The notes under the pieces are model-generated. The model saw only the letters and a program-made list of their open reading frames with translations, ran no database searches and was not told the DNA's origin. The position numbers were made by a program, and so were the translations under genes. From positions 1 through 64,000 of the forward strand of contig DATIZR010000117.1 in the NCBI GenBank assembly GCA_035516965.1: a stretch of 64,000 bases of DNA, in the 5' to 3' direction. Shown here one piece after another: positions 26,744 to 36,368 of this stretch; within the stretch, counting starts at the first letter, position 1; the number at the start of each line of letters is the position of its first letter. Source of the DNA: Nitrospirota bacterium. GTDB taxonomy: Bacteria; Nitrospirota; UBA9217.

Positions 26744-27025
26744 TCAGATGGGGATTCGTTTTTCGCGGGCCACATTTCTCAAAATGATGATCGCATTGTG
26801 CAGCCGCTGAAGCCGCATGTTCCTGTTGCGCACGGAAGCGGAGTCGGTGAGATCGATCTTTGCGGTTCTGGCGCCGGTCATGGCCTTGTTCAGGTGCTCG
26901 AACAGCTCCTTCACCATGTCCTTGTCGAATTTCTTCAGAAACAGCGGGTTCATCGAGACGTAGCCTTCCGCCACATCCGTTGCAACCGCTTTCATGCTCT
27001 TGCCCCTGATCCCGGTTTCCGCCAT
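26744..27025 (-). CDS. Small protein of unknown function
   Basis: 93 residues, not recognised. It is charged and predicted helical, with FDKDMVKELFEHLNKAMTGA and a long amphipathic stretch RNRNMRLQRLHNAIIILRNVA. No signal or membrane segment. It starts eight bases after the stop of the HAMP-domain gene on the same strand, so the two probably form an operon, and it ends at a shared terminator. A partner of the upstream HAMP protein is a reasonable guess but not shown. Confidence 0.6.
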   Translation of the reverse strand: MAETGIRGKSMKAVATDVAEGYVSMNPLFLKKFDKDMVKELFEHLNKAMTGARTAKIDLTDSASVRNRNMRLQRLHNAIIILRNVAREKRIPI

Positions 27026-27033
27026 GACGACGC

Positions 27034-27588
27034 CTATGACCCGCCGAGCGATTCGACCATCTTTTCGAGCACGTCCCGCTTCCCGCGGACACCGTCAAGG
27101 TGTTTCTGCAGCTCCGCCTTGTCTGCGCCGGCCTGCACAGCATGCTGCAATGAGCCGATCGCCTCCGTCAGGTCCTGCGCCGACGCAGCGATCGCGGCAT
27201 GGGAGTTCCGGTGGTGCTGCGCCAGGCGGCAGATCGAATCGACAAGCTCCTTCAGCATGGGATCGTCGGATTCCCTGAGCCTGATGCAAACGGATGTGTC
27301 ACCCTGCGCCAGTTGATCGATGGTCCTGCGGATCCTGAGCATGGGGCCGACGAAGGAGTGGGAATACACCGTGCCTACCACCCCGATGAAGACCAGCAAC
27401 GTTATGAGGGATATGGAGAAGAACAGGGGGAGCTGGAGCATCTCCGCGAGTTTCTGGAACACCCGCAGAAGCAGCGTGTATGCCATCAACACGAATATCA
27501 GGAAGATGATGAACCGGGACTGCGGCCCCGCGAAGTTCAGGTAACCCTTCCCGCGGCCGAGAATACTTCGCTTCAGACTTGTTGACAT
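27034..27588 (-). CDS. Membrane HAMP-domain protein without an output domain
   Basis: 184 residues. Two hydrophobic helices at about 25-50 and 53-78 are separated by a few residues, so there is almost no periplasmic sensor. A HAMP domain follows (GPMLRIRRTIDQLAQGD, with the Pro and the final Glu/Asp region), then a coiled helical tail of ~85 residues. No kinase, cyclase or methyl-accepting hairpin is seen. It may relay a membrane signal to the small protein encoded just downstream. The function is unknown. Confidence 0.7.
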   Translation of the reverse strand: MSTSLKRSILGRGKGYLNFAGPQSRFIIFLIFVLMAYTLLLRVFQKLAEMLQLPLFFSISLITLLVFIGVVGTVYSHSFVGPMLRIRRTIDQLAQGDTSVCIRLRESDDPMLKELVDSICRLAQHHRNSHAAIAASAQDLTEAIGSLQHAVQAGADKAELQKHLDGVRGKRDVLEKMVESLGGS

Positions 27589-27745
27589 TGCTGCCGGCTC
27601 ACCTCATCGCGCAGGGAAAATCAACCGCTTCTGTCACGCTGTCCGATCAGGTCCAGGACAGTGTCAAAATTATACTGATAAAAAAGGGGCAGGTCAAGGT
27701 CATAATTTGCCTTGCAGCGGCTCCGCGCCTGTGGTACATTTTTTC

Positions 27746-28741
27746 ATGGCCCTCGTTGACCGCAATAACCGGTGCATCGACTACCTGCGCATCTCCGTCA
27801 CCGACAGATGCAATCTCTCCTGCCTGTACTGCAAGCCGAAAGCCCGCATCGGGAGCCTCCAGCACCGAGACATTCTCCGGTATGAGGAAATGCTCAGGAT
27901 CGTCTCCGTGGCCGTGCCGCTCGGCATCACGCACGTCCGCATCACCGGCGGTGAACCGCTCGTGCGGCGCGGCATCGTTGACTTCATCCGGTCGCTCCGG
28001 TCCGTCGACGGGATCAGGGACATGAGCCTGACCACGAACGGTGTGCTGCTCGCCGGCATGGTCGGCGAACTTCGTGATGCAGGGATCGGGCGTCTCAACA
28101 TCAGCCTCGACTCCCTCCTTCCGGAAAAGTTCCGCACCATGACGGGAAGCGACCACTGGTCCGACGTCTGGGAAGGTATCCGGCGGGCGGAGGAGGCGGG
28201 ATTTTCCCCGGTCAAGATCAACATGGTCCCGGTCAGAGGCGTCAATGATGATGAAATCCTGGACTTCGCGCGGCTCACGATCGACCGCCCCCTGCACGTC
28301 AGGTTCATCGAGTTCATGCCCATCGGCGCGAACGACCGGTGGCGGAGCGAAGCCTGTGTCAGCGGGGCGCAGATCCGGGAGGTCATCGAACGCGAGTTCG
28401 GTACGCTCGCCCCTGCACGCGGCAATGAGTCAGCAGGCCCCGCCTCGAATTTCCGGATCTCAGGAGCTGCGGGCGTGATCGGGTTCATCAGCCCTATCAG
28501 CAAGCACTTTTGCGCAGCCTGCCGTCGGCTGCGGCTCACGGCCGACGGGAAGATCAGGCCCTGTCTCCTGTCGGATACCGAGATCGATGTGAAGTCGCCT
28601 TTGCGCGGAGGCTGCGATGAGCGGGAACTGGAGCGGCTGCTGAGGCTGGCCCTGGAGATCAAGCCGGAGCACCACTATATCGACCGGGACCGGGGACTGC
28701 CGTACTGTTTCGAACGGACCATGTCGGGGATAGGGGGATGA
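27746..28741 (+). CDS. moaA: GTP 3',8-cyclase MoaA
   Basis: 331 residues from ATG 27746 ([17 protein letters not shown]); the frame is open further upstream but MoaA starts here. The radical SAM cluster motif is CNLSCLYC (Cys22, 26, 29), and the second [4Fe-4S] site is at [18 protein letters not shown]. The protein ends in GIGG, the C-terminal Gly-Gly needed for catalysis. MoaA forms 3',8-cyclo-GTP, the first step of molybdenum cofactor synthesis. moaC, the next enzyme, follows eight bases later. Confidence 0.96.
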   Translation: MALVDRNNRCIDYLRISVTDRCNLSCLYCKPKARIGSLQHRDILRYEEMLRIVSVAVPLGITHVRITGGEPLVRRGIVDFIRSLRSVDGIRDMSLTTNGVLLAGMVGELRDAGIGRLNISLDSLLPEKFRTMTGSDHWSDVWEGIRRAEEAGFSPVKINMVPVRGVNDDEILDFARLTIDRPLHVRFIEFMPIGANDRWRSEACVSGAQIREVIEREFGTLAPARGNESAGPASNFRISGAAGVIGFISPISKHFCAACRRLRLTADGKIRPCLLSDTEIDVKSPLRGGCDERELERLLRLALEIKPEHHYIDRDRGLPYCFERTMSGIGG

Positions 28742-28748
28742 GCGCGGG

Positions 28749-29252
28749 GTGACGAGTGACAAAGGACAGGAAGCCGGCCCGAAACTGAACCACTTCGACG
28801 AAGAAGGCAGGGCGCGCATGGTCGATGTTTCCGGCAAGGCGGAAACGGTCCGCGAGGCGGAAGCCGAAGCCCGGGTGAATATGCAGCCGGAAACGCTCGG
28901 CCTCATTCTTGACAGGAACATTTCGAAAGGAGACGTGTTCGGCGTTGCCCGCGTGGCCGGCATCATGGCAGCGAAGAAAACGCCTGAACTGGTCCCCCTG
29001 TGCCATCCGGTGATTCTCACGTCCGTCGAGGTCGCATTTGAGCCGGACGCCCCCTCATCGAGTGTCCTTGTCCGCGCGACGGCCCGGACGACGGGGAAAA
29101 CGGGCGTGGAAATGGAGGCCCTGACGGCCGCAGCTGTCGCCGGTCTCACCATCTATGACATGTGCAAGGCCGTGGACCGGGCGATGACGATCACCGGCGT
29201 GCAGCTGATGAAAAAAACGGGCGGTAAGAGCGGGACCTTCAAGCGGTCCTGA
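28749..29252 (+). CDS. moaC: Cyclic pyranopterin monophosphate synthase MoaC
   Basis: 167 residues from GTG 28749. The family opening [29 protein letters not shown] and the C-terminal [23 protein letters not shown] with its catalytic lysines are all present. It converts the MoaA product to cPMP in the cytoplasm. It lies directly after moaA and ends before a strong terminator, so the two-gene operon covers the first stage of molybdopterin synthesis. An N-terminal extension of about 13 residues precedes the conserved start. Confidence 0.95.
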   Translation: MTSDKGQEAGPKLNHFDEEGRARMVDVSGKAETVREAEAEARVNMQPETLGLILDRNISKGDVFGVARVAGIMAAKKTPELVPLCHPVILTSVEVAFEPDAPSSSVLVRATARTTGKTGVEMEALTAAAVAGLTIYDMCKAVDRAMTITGVQLMKKTGGKSGTFKRS

Positions 29253-29284
29253 CGCGGTGCCTGAACTTACAATCCGGGACAAGA

Positions 29285-29311
29285 AGCGGGGAAAGAGGCC
29301 CCGCTTTTTTT
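29285..29311 (+). terminator. Terminator after moaC
   Basis: AGCGGGG and CCCCGCT pair around AAAGAGG and are followed by TTTTTT. Confidence 0.88.
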
Positions 29312-29398
29312 ATTACTGAAATTGCCGCCTGAACATGGTATTTTATACCAGCATCCGTCATTTGGTTCCGTCCGCAGCGCCGGGGCGGAGATGTCGAT

Positions 29399-29662
29399 AT
29401 GAAGAAAAAACTCCTGGAAGAAGAAAGGAAAATGAGACGCCTCAGGTTCATCGTGGACCTCGCGCAGGCTCTTCTTCTGCAGCAGAAAGACCTGACGCTG
29501 AAGGAGGCGTTCACTATCATGCAGGATACGAAGCGGGCAGCTCTGCTCTTGTTCCCTGACAAAGAATCCGTTTATGAGCTGATTTACACCCCTAGGTTCC
29601 GCAAGATCATAACCGACCGTTTCGTGATACCGGGCGGGTTCACTTCCCGACACACGTCATAG
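29399..29662 (+). CDS. Small hypothetical protein
   Basis: 87 residues, not recognised. It begins with a run of Lys/Glu residues (KKKLLEEERKMRRLR) and continues helical; GGAG at about 29387 can act as a ribosome binding site. No signal peptide, membrane helix or metal motif. It stands alone between the moaC terminator and the CIRCE element of hsp20. Composition matches the neighbours and the frame has no internal oddities, so I treat it as a real gene with moderate confidence. Confidence 0.55.
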   Translation: MKKKLLEEERKMRRLRFIVDLAQALLLQQKDLTLKEAFTIMQDTKRAALLLFPDKESVYELIYTPRFRKIITDRFVIPGGFTSRHTS

Positions 29663-29724
29663 CGAATCCATTTTCCTGTTTATTTAATAAAATATATAAT
29701 AATATCAGTATATTATATTGGTAG

Positions 29725-29751
29725 TTAGCACTCTACTTGACAGAGTGCTAA
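29725..29751. promoter_or_regulatory. CIRCE operator for hsp20
   Basis: TTAGCACTC-N9-GAGTGCTAA, a perfect match to the consensus HrcA operator, 50 bases before the hsp20 start. HrcA encoded 0.8 kb downstream should repress from here. Confidence 0.97.
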
Positions 29752-29801
29752 TATTGTGATATATAGAAAATAGCATGGTGAGTTCGGAAGGAGGGATTAC
29801 T

Positions 29802-30329
29802 ATGAAAAGTCTCGTACGCTGGAACCCCTTTGGGACTCTTCAGAGATGGGATCCGTTGGATGAACTCCGTGGCATGCAGCATGAGATGGACAGGCTTTTT
29901 GACCGGCTTGGCATGGGACGGGATGTTACAGCTGCAGAAACGTTCAATGCCTGGGTTCCCTCGGTGGAGAGCTACATGAAGGGCAGTGACCTGATCGTCA
30001 AGTGCGAACTTCCGGGAATCGATCCCAAAGCCGTCGAGATAACGCTCGATGAGAATGCCCGGCAGCTGATCATCAAAGGTGAGCGCAAAACGGAAAAGGA
30101 CACCAAGGAGGAAGATTACATCCACAGAGAGATGTCGTACGGCAGCTTCGAGAGACGATTCACGCTTCCCGAGGGCGTGAAGGCCGACCAGGTAAAGGCG
30201 AAATTCGCGAACGGCATTCTCGAAGTGAGCTTACCCGTTCCAAAGATCGCTCCGAAGGCCAAAAAGATAGAGATTGAAACACCGAAGATGATTGAAGGGG
30301 AAAAGGCGGACGTAAAGAAGGCCGCCTAA
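29802..30329 (+). CDS. Small heat shock protein Hsp20
   Basis: 175 residues from ATG 29802, which follows GGAGGG; the frame is open from 29775. The N-terminus (SLVRWNPFGTLQRWDPLDELRGMQHEMDRLF split by domain) is typical of bacterial class A small heat shock proteins, and the alpha-crystallin domain includes KCELPGIDPKAVEITLDEN and FANGILEVSLP. The IxI-like anchor may be the late VKKAA region only weakly. It is an ATP-independent holdase in the cytoplasm. It has its own CIRCE operator and terminator, so forms a separate HrcA regulon unit next to hrcA-grpE-dnaK-dnaJ. Confidence 0.95.
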   Translation: MKSLVRWNPFGTLQRWDPLDELRGMQHEMDRLFDRLGMGRDVTAAETFNAWVPSVESYMKGSDLIVKCELPGIDPKAVEITLDENARQLIIKGERKTEKDTKEEDYIHREMSYGSFERRFTLPEGVKADQVKAKFANGILEVSLPVPKIAPKAKKIEIETPKMIEGEKADVKKAA

Positions 30330-30356
30330 ATGTCGGGAAATTCGGTTTCGATGGTG

Positions 30357-30394
30357 ACATCCCGCATCTTATGGACGGATGCGGGATGTTTTTT
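30357..30394 (+). terminator. Terminator after hsp20
   Basis: ACATCCCGCATC pairs with GATGCGGGATGT, followed by TTTTT. Confidence 0.92.
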
Positions 30395-30442
30395 AAGGCC
30401 TTATTTCAAAGGATTTCCGGGTACATGAGGGTGAATGAACGC

Positions 30443-30471
30443 TTGACACGGGAAGTCACGTATGCTAAATT
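30443..30471 (+). promoter_or_regulatory. Sigma70-type promoter of the hrcA operon
   Basis: TTGACA (30443-30448), 17-base spacer, TAAATT (30466-30471). The CIRCE element begins two bases after the -10 box, an arrangement that lets HrcA block initiation. Confidence 0.85.
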
Positions 30472-30472
30472 G

Positions 30473-30499
30473 TTGGCACTCTCGCAGCGTGAGTGCTAA
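30473..30499. promoter_or_regulatory. CIRCE operator for hrcA-grpE-dnaK-dnaJ
   Basis: TTGGCACTC-N9-GAGTGCTAA. Only one base differs from consensus (G for A in the left arm), which may weaken repression relative to hsp20. Confidence 0.95.
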
Positions 30500-30531
30500 C
30501 TTTTTTCCCTGAGCATCCTGGTGAATGCTTT

Positions 30532-31587
30532 ATGGAGTTAGATGAAAGAAATAAAAGGGTTTTACAGGCTGTAATAGACAGTTACATCGCCAATGGTGCT
30601 CCTGTGGGGTCGGCCATTCTGGTCAAACGCTACGACTTCGGACTGAGTTCAGCGACACTCAGGAATATCATGGCCGATCTGGAGGAGCGGGGGTATCTTA
30701 CGCATCCTCATACGTCGGCCGGGAGGGTACCCACAGACCGCGGCTACCGCTACTATATTGACAGTATCATCAACATCCGGAGGGACAGCGAAGACATAGA
30801 GGTCCAGCTACGACAGGTGCCGGAGATTCCCCTCCTGCAGGAGAGGGACCTTCACGGCCTCATGGAGGATGCCAGCCGGTTCCTGGCAACTCTCTCCAAG
30901 TGCGCAGGCGTGGTGGTTGCGCCTTCGGAGCCGGAAGGAACGTTCAAGCATATCGAGTTCGTGCGGCTGCGCGGCAGACAGGTGCTGCTGATCTTCGTGA
31001 CGAATACCGGTATGGTCCAGAACAAGCTGATCGAGCTCGATGCGGCCGTGACGCAGCATGACCTGAACTACTTCAGCGCCTACCTGGACGAGGAACTGGA
31101 ACAGCGGACGCTTGCCGAGATCCGTCAGCGGCTCGTGGAAAAGCTGAGGGAGGACAAGCAGGTTTTCATGCGGGTGATGGAAGAAACCTACCGGGCAAGC
31201 CAGCAGGTCCAGGAACGGGATGCGGAGAAGGTTTTCATCGGCGGCGCGTCGCAGGTCCTCGAGAGCCCGGAATTCGCGAACGTCGAGACGATGAGGAGCC
31301 TGTTCAAAGCGTTCGAGGACAAGTATAAGCTCCTAACGCTGCTTGACCGGAGCGCGGCGGCGGAAGGCGTGAAAGTTTTCATCGGGTCGGAGAACCCTTA
31401 TTTTGAGATGCAGGGATGCAGCATGGTGGTCAGCACCTACCATGCCGCCGGCAACGTCGTGGGCACGCTCGGCGTGATCGGGCCGACGAGGATGCGTTAC
31501 AAACAGGTGATCCAGGTCGTGGACTATACGGCGCAGCTGCTGACGAAACTGCTTGGCGAACGATATCAGCGAGGTCTGAACAAATGA
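30532..31587 (+). CDS. hrcA: Heat-inducible transcription repressor HrcA
   Basis: 351 residues from ATG 30532; the frame is open from 30493 but the upstream part overlaps CIRCE. MELDERNKRVLQAVIDSYIANGAPVGS and LSSATLRNIMADLEERGYLTHPHTSAGRVPTDRGYRYY form the winged-helix DNA-binding region. The later GAF-like part ends TQLLTKLLGERY-like. HrcA binds CIRCE when folded with GroEL help and releases on heat shock. Its stop overlaps the start of grpE (ATGA), giving coupled translation. Confidence 0.96.
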   Translation: MELDERNKRVLQAVIDSYIANGAPVGSAILVKRYDFGLSSATLRNIMADLEERGYLTHPHTSAGRVPTDRGYRYYIDSIINIRRDSEDIEVQLRQVPEIPLLQERDLHGLMEDASRFLATLSKCAGVVVAPSEPEGTFKHIEFVRLRGRQVLLIFVTNTGMVQNKLIELDAAVTQHDLNYFSAYLDEELEQRTLAEIRQRLVEKLREDKQVFMRVMEETYRASQQVQERDAEKVFIGGASQVLESPEFANVETMRSLFKAFEDKYKLLTLLDRSAAAEGVKVFIGSENPYFEMQGCSMVVSTYHAAGNVVGTLGVIGPTRMRYKQVIQVVDYTAQLLTKLLGERYQRGLNK

Positions 31588-32165
31588 AGAACGAATGGGA
31601 CGAACAGTACGAGGACGAAGGACCCCCCGTTCCGCAGGAGGGTGAAGCGGCAGCCTCCGACGAGCGGGAGAGGCTGATCCAGGCCGCCGAGCAGAAGGCG
31701 AAGGAGGCTGCCGAGGCAAACGACAAGTATCTCCGGGTCTACGCGGAATTCGATAATTACCGCAAACGGATGCAGCGTGACATGGCGGAGTACAAGAAGT
31801 ACGCAAATGAGCAGCTCGTGCTTGAGTTGCTGACGGTGGTGGATTCCATGTGTCTCGCCCTGAAGCACGCTGCGGAAGCGGGCGGGGCGGGAGAAGGACT
31901 GCAGCAGGGTGTGGAGCTGGTCTATAAACAGCTTCGGGATCTGCTCGAGAAGTTCGGTGTAAAACGGTTTTCAGCCAAGGGCGAGCCGTTCGACCCGGCC
32001 AAGCACGATGCGATGATGCAGGTCGTTACTGACGAGGTGCCGGAAAACTCCGTGGTGCAGGTATTCCAGGACGGCTACGTATACCACGATAAAGTGCTCC
32101 GCCACGCGAAGGTCAGCGTGTCGAAGAAGCCGCAGTCGGAGGCGGTCGCAGCTTCAGAACCATAA
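31584..32165 (+). CDS. grpE: Nucleotide exchange factor GrpE
   Basis: 193 residues from ATG 31584, overlapping the hrcA stop; the frame is open from 31416 inside hrcA. An acidic N-terminus leads to a long coiled coil (ERLIQAAEQKAKEAAEAND), then LRVYAEFDNYRKRMQRDMAEYKKYA and FDPAKHDAMMQVVTDEVPENSVVQVFQDGY, the family beta-domain signature. GrpE releases ADP from DnaK and acts as a thermosensor. Confidence 0.96.
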   Translation: MKNEWDEQYEDEGPPVPQEGEAAASDERERLIQAAEQKAKEAAEANDKYLRVYAEFDNYRKRMQRDMAEYKKYANEQLVLELLTVVDSMCLALKHAAEAGGAGEGLQQGVELVYKQLRDLLEKFGVKRFSAKGEPFDPAKHDAMMQVVTDEVPENSVVQVFQDGYVYHDKVLRHAKVSVSKKPQSEAVAASEP

Positions 32166-32230
32166 AACAGAACGGGCAGCATGGACGAAAGAGTGAGATG
32201 CAATCATCGTGAATATCCAAGGAGGCTTAT

Positions 32231-34150
32231 ATGGCAAAAGTGATAGGAATTGACCTGGGGACGACCAACTCCTGCGTAGCGATCATGGAAGGCGGCGAGC
32301 CGGTCGTTATCCCGAATTCGGAGGGAAGCCGGACCACGCCGTCGGTGGTCGCGATCACCGAGGGCGGCGAGCGGCTCGTGGGCCAGATCGCCAAACGTCA
32401 GGCGATCACGAACCCGGACAATACCATTTTCTCGATCAAACGGCTGATCGGACGCAAATTCGACTCGGCCGAGGTACAGGAGGCGATGAAGCACCTTCCG
32501 TACAAGATCGAAAAAGCGGCGAACGGCGATGCGCACGTCATGATCCGCGGGAAGGTGTACAGCCCGGCCGAGATATCGGCCATGATTTTGACCAAGATGA
32601 AGCAGACCGCTGAGGACTACCTCGGCGAGAAGGTGACCGACGCGGTCGTGACCGTGCCGGCCTATTTCAACGACAGCCAGCGCCAGGCCACGAAGGACGC
32701 CGGCAAGATCGCGGGGCTCAATGTGCTCAGGATCATCAATGAGCCGACCGCTGCGTCGCTGGCGTACGGGCTGGACAAGAAAAAGGACGAGACCATCGCG
32801 GTCTACGACCTGGGCGGAGGCACGTTCGACATCTCCATCCTGGAGCTGGGCGAGGGCGTGTTCGAGGTGAAGTCGACGAACGGCGACACCTTCCTGGGCG
32901 GCGACGATTTCGACGACAGGATCATCAAATGGCTCGTGGACGAGTTCAAGCGGGACCAGGGGATCGACCTGAGCAAGGACAAGATGGCGCTCCAGCGCCT
33001 GAAGGAAGCGGCCGAGAAGGCCAAGATCGAGCTGTCGAACGTCATGGAGACGGAGATCAATCTGCCCTTCGTGACCGCCGACGCGAGCGGGCCCAAGCAT
33101 CTGCTGTACAAGCTGTCGCGCGCCAAGTTCGAGCAGCTGGCGGACGACCTGATCAGAAAGAGCATCGATCCCTGCAGGAAGGCGCTCAGCGACGCGGGCA
33201 AGACGGTTGACCAGATCAATGAAGCGGTCCTCGTGGGCGGCCAGACGCGCACACCCAAGGTGATCGCCGCGGTGAAGGAGTTCTTCAAGAAGGAACCGCA
33301 CCGGGGCGTGAACCCTGATGAGGTGGTGGCGATCGGCGCGGCGATCCAGGGCGCGGTCCTGACCGGCCAGGTGAAGGACGTGCTACTCCTCGACGTGACG
33401 CCGTTGTCGCTCGGCATCGAGACGCTGGGCGGCGTGACCACCCGGCTCATCGAGCGGAACACCACAATCCCGACCAAGAAGAGCCAGGTATTCTCCACGG
33501 CATCGGACAATCAGACCGCGGTCTCGATCCATGTGGTCCAAGGCGAGCGCGAGATGGCTGCGGACAACAAGACCCTCGGCCGGTTCGAACTCATGGGCAT
33601 TCCCCCTGCGCCGCGGGGGATCCCGCAGATCGAGGTCACCTTCGACATCGATGCGAACGGCATCGTGCATGTGATGGCAAAGGACCTCGGAACGGGCAGG
33701 GAGCAGTCCATCAAGATCACTGCGTCCAGCGGCATGAGCAAGGATGAGATCGACAAGGCCCTCAAAGAGAGCGAAGCGCACGCAGCCGAGGACAAGAAAA
33801 AGCGGGAAATCGCCGAGGCGAGGAACGAGGCGGACACCCTGATCTACTCTGTCGAGAAATCGGTGGCCGATTACGGCTCCAAGCTGACCGAGGACGAGCG
33901 GGCCGACATCCAGAAGGCCCTCGAGGCGGCGAAGGCGGTAAAGGACGGGCAGGATGCCGACGCCATCAAGAAGGCGGTCGCCGACCTGTCGAAGTCGTCG
34001 CACAAGCTTGCCGAGGAAGTCTACGCCAAGATGAACAAGGAGCAGTCACCGGGTGCGGGTGCGTCGGGTCCGGCCGGGGATGGAGGCGCGAAGCCCGAGG
34101 AAAAGGTCGTCGACGCCGAGTTCGAGGAAGTGGACAAGGACAAGAAGTAA
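32231..34150 (+). CDS. dnaK: Chaperone DnaK (Hsp70)
   Basis: 639 residues, usual bacterial length. [33 protein letters not shown] and [12 protein letters not shown] are the three Hsp70 ATPase signatures; the substrate-binding domain starts near [17 protein letters not shown]. The acidic C-terminal tail ends in EEVDKDKK rather than the common EEVKDDKK-like pattern, but is close. AAGGAGG precedes ATG 32231. Works with GrpE and DnaJ encoded on either side. Confidence 0.98.
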   Translation: MAKVIGIDLGTTNSCVAIMEGGEPVVIPNSEGSRTTPSVVAITEGGERLVGQIAKRQAITNPDNTIFSIKRLIGRKFDSAEVQEAMKHLPYKIEKAANGDAHVMIRGKVYSPAEISAMILTKMKQTAEDYLGEKVTDAVVTVPAYFNDSQRQATKDAGKIAGLNVLRIINEPTAASLAYGLDKKKDETIAVYDLGGGTFDISILELGEGVFEVKSTNGDTFLGGDDFDDRIIKWLVDEFKRDQGIDLSKDKMALQRLKEAAEKAKIELSNVMETEINLPFVTADASGPKHLLYKLSRAKFEQLADDLIRKSIDPCRKALSDAGKTVDQINEAVLVGGQTRTPKVIAAVKEFFKKEPHRGVNPDEVVAIGAAIQGAVLTGQVKDVLLLDVTPLSLGIETLGGVTTRLIERNTTIPTKKSQVFSTASDNQTAVSIHVVQGEREMAADNKTLGRFELMGIPPAPRGIPQIEVTFDIDANGIVHVMAKDLGTGREQSIKITASSGMSKDEIDKALKESEAHAAEDKKKREIAEARNEADTLIYSVEKSVADYGSKLTEDERADIQKALEAAKAVKDGQDADAIKKAVADLSKSSHKLAEEVYAKMNKEQSPGAGASGPAGDGGAKPEEKVVDAEFEEVDKDKK

Positions 34151-34164
34151 CGCCGTTACGCACC

Positions 34165-34210
34165 GAGGATAGCGGTTGCCGGGAAAAGCCGGCGGCGCTA
34201 TCCTCTTTTT
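34165..34210 (+). terminator. Terminator or attenuator between dnaK and dnaJ
   Basis: GAGGATAGCG pairs with CGCTATCCTC (34196-34205) around a GC-rich loop with its own GCCGG pairing, followed by TTTTTC. It may reduce dnaJ transcription relative to dnaK. Confidence 0.75.
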
Positions 34211-34279
34211 CTGAAGCATGTCTGTCTCCGCGCGGGAAAGCCGCATCATGAGCGCCGCGGGTAGCCGGTGAAGGGATTT

Positions 34280-35392
34280 ATGGCCAAGGATTATTACGAA
34301 CTGCTGGGGGTCCATCGCAATGCCACGGACGCGGAGCTCAAGCGAGCATACCGCCGGCTGGCCCACGAATTCCACCCGGACAAGAACCCCGGGAACAAGG
34401 AAGCCGAGGACAAGTTCAAGGAGATCAACGAGGCGTATGAGGTCCTGTCGGACGGCCAGAAACGCACCTATTACGACCAGTTCGGTACGGCGCCCGGTGC
34501 GCAGGCCGGACCGGGGGGCTTTGGTGCCGGCATGGGCATGGGCGATATCTTCGGCGATATCTTCGGGGAGTTCTTCGGCACCGGCCGGGGCGGCGCCCGG
34601 GCGGTCGCTGGAGACGACCTCCGCTACAACCTGAAGATCAGCTTCGAGGACGCCGCCTTCGGGACCGCGACCAAGATCCGCGTGCCCCGCTGGGAGCGCT
34701 GCCCCGAGTGCGACGGATTGGGCGCCGCCTCGAAGGATAAGATCATCACGTGTTCCTACTGCCACGGGTCCGGCCAGGTCCGGACGCAGCAGGGTTTCTT
34801 CAGCATCAGCCGTTCATGCCCCCGTTGCGGCGGTGAAGGAAAGATCATCACCGAACCCTGCAAGACATGCAAGGGCCGGAGACGGGTGGAGCGCGAGCGG
34901 ACGCTTTCCATCAAGGTTCCTGCAGGCGTTGAAACGGGGACCACGATCCGCTTGAGCGGGGAGGGGGAACTGGGCGCCTACGGAGGGCCTCCCGGCGATC
35001 TCTATGTGTACCTTGCCGTCGGGGAGCACGCCCTGTTCCAGCGGGAGGGATTGGACATCATCTGTCCGGTCCCGATTACGTTCGTGCAGGCGGCGCTCGG
35101 CGCCGAGATCGAAGTGCCCACGCTCACGGGTCCCATGAAGCTGAAGATACCGGCGGGCACGCAGCCGGGGCACGTATTCCGGCTAAAAGGCAAGGGCGTC
35201 CCGCACCTCCGCGGCTCGGGAACGGGTGACCAGGTCTGCAGGATCATGGTCGAGGTGCCGGCCAAGCTGACGGGGAGGCAGAAAGAGCTTCTCCTGGAAT
35301 TCGATCGCCTGAACGGCGAGCATTCGGCCCCGATCACCACGGGATTTTTTGACAAGGTGAAGGAGATCTTTGGCGACAAGGCGAAGAAATGA
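34280..35392 (+). CDS. dnaJ: Co-chaperone DnaJ (Hsp40)
   Basis: 370 residues from ATG 34280 ([11 protein letters not shown]). J domain with the HPD motif (FHPDKNPG), a Gly/Phe-rich linker ([15 protein letters not shown]), then four zinc-binding motifs: [24 protein letters not shown] and CKTCKGRR, giving two Zn sites. The C-terminal substrate domain follows. A class I DnaJ that stimulates DnaK. Last gene of the heat shock operon. Confidence 0.97.
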   Translation: MAKDYYELLGVHRNATDAELKRAYRRLAHEFHPDKNPGNKEAEDKFKEINEAYEVLSDGQKRTYYDQFGTAPGAQAGPGGFGAGMGMGDIFGDIFGEFFGTGRGGARAVAGDDLRYNLKISFEDAAFGTATKIRVPRWERCPECDGLGAASKDKIITCSYCHGSGQVRTQQGFFSISRSCPRCGGEGKIITEPCKTCKGRRRVERERTLSIKVPAGVETGTTIRLSGEGELGAYGGPPGDLYVYLAVGEHALFQREGLDIICPVPITFVQAALGAEIEVPTLTGPMKLKIPAGTQPGHVFRLKGKGVPHLRGSGTGDQVCRIMVEVPAKLTGRQKELLLEFDRLNGEHSAPITTGFFDKVKEIFGDKAKK

Positions 35393-35475
35393 TCCCCCGG
35401 GTTTCTCCCCACCCTGATCTCATCGAGCACCCCGCGGAAGCCCAGCACGGCGGCATGTCGCGGGAATGGTAATTC

Positions 35476-36264
35476 ATGATCCGTTATCCTTCCATAGATC
35501 CCGAAATCCTGCGCGTCGGACCTTTTGCGATCCGATGGTATGGACTCATGTATGTTCTGGGATTCGTCTCTTCGTACGTGCTTGTTCGCCATCAAGTGAA
35601 GAAACGGCGTCTCCCGCTCACGGGCGACTTTCTCGACTCCTTCTACTCCTCCCTCATCTTCGGCCTGATCATCGGGGCCCGTCTGGGCTATGTGCTCTTT
35701 TACAACCTGGCCTTTTACCTGCAGCATCCTCTCGATGTGTTCGCCCTGTGGCACGGCGGGATGTCTTTTCACGGGGGGTTCATCGGGAGTGTTCTGGCTG
35801 GAGTCTGGTGCTGCAAGCGGTTCAAGACGGACCCCTGGCTGGTGGCCGACCTCGTGGCGGTCACGGCTCCGATCGGGCTCGGGTTCGGCAGGCTTGGGAA
35901 CTTCATCAACGGCGAGCTCTACGGCAGGATCACTGCCGTTCCCTGGGGCATGATCTTTCCCGGCGGAGGCCCGCTCCCGCGCCATCCGTCGCAGCTCTAT
36001 GAATTCTGTCTCGAAGGAGTGGTCCTCTTCACGATCCTGTGGACGATCAAGGATAGGGTGCGTCAAACAGGCGTTGTCATTGCACTGTTCGTCTCACTCT
36101 ACGGCATGCTCAGGATCGTCGGGGAGTTTTTCCGGGAACCGGACCCGCAGCTCGGCTACATCGCCGGTCCGTTCACCATGGGACAGGCGCTCAGCGCCTG
36201 CATGGTCCTTGCCGGCATTGTGCTGCTGTACTTCAGGTCGCATCGGGAAGCGCCGCCTTCCTGA
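35476..36264 (+). CDS. lgt: Prolipoprotein diacylglyceryl transferase Lgt
   Basis: 262 residues, polytopic. WYGLMYVLGF near the start, WHGGMSFHGGFIG and GRLGNFINGELYGR (the Lgt signature with catalytic Arg and Asn/Gly) are all seen. Lgt adds diacylglycerol to the lipobox Cys of prolipoproteins in the inner membrane, so it should mature the lipoproteins at 11 kb. Located after dnaJ with an 83-base gap. Confidence 0.96.
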   Translation: MIRYPSIDPEILRVGPFAIRWYGLMYVLGFVSSYVLVRHQVKKRRLPLTGDFLDSFYSSLIFGLIIGARLGYVLFYNLAFYLQHPLDVFALWHGGMSFHGGFIGSVLAGVWCCKRFKTDPWLVADLVAVTAPIGLGFGRLGNFINGELYGRITAVPWGMIFPGGGPLPRHPSQLYEFCLEGVVLFTILWTIKDRVRQTGVVIALFVSLYGMLRIVGEFFREPDPQLGYIAGPFTMGQALSACMVLAGIVLLYFRSHREAPPS

Positions 36265-36368
36265 GCGCTCCCTTGTGGTATACTAAGAATTACCAGGCGG
36301 TTAAGAGGACCCCTGATGTCCTCTATGACTGCCCGGAGTGCTGCTCAAAACTTCAAAGGGAGGCTCTC

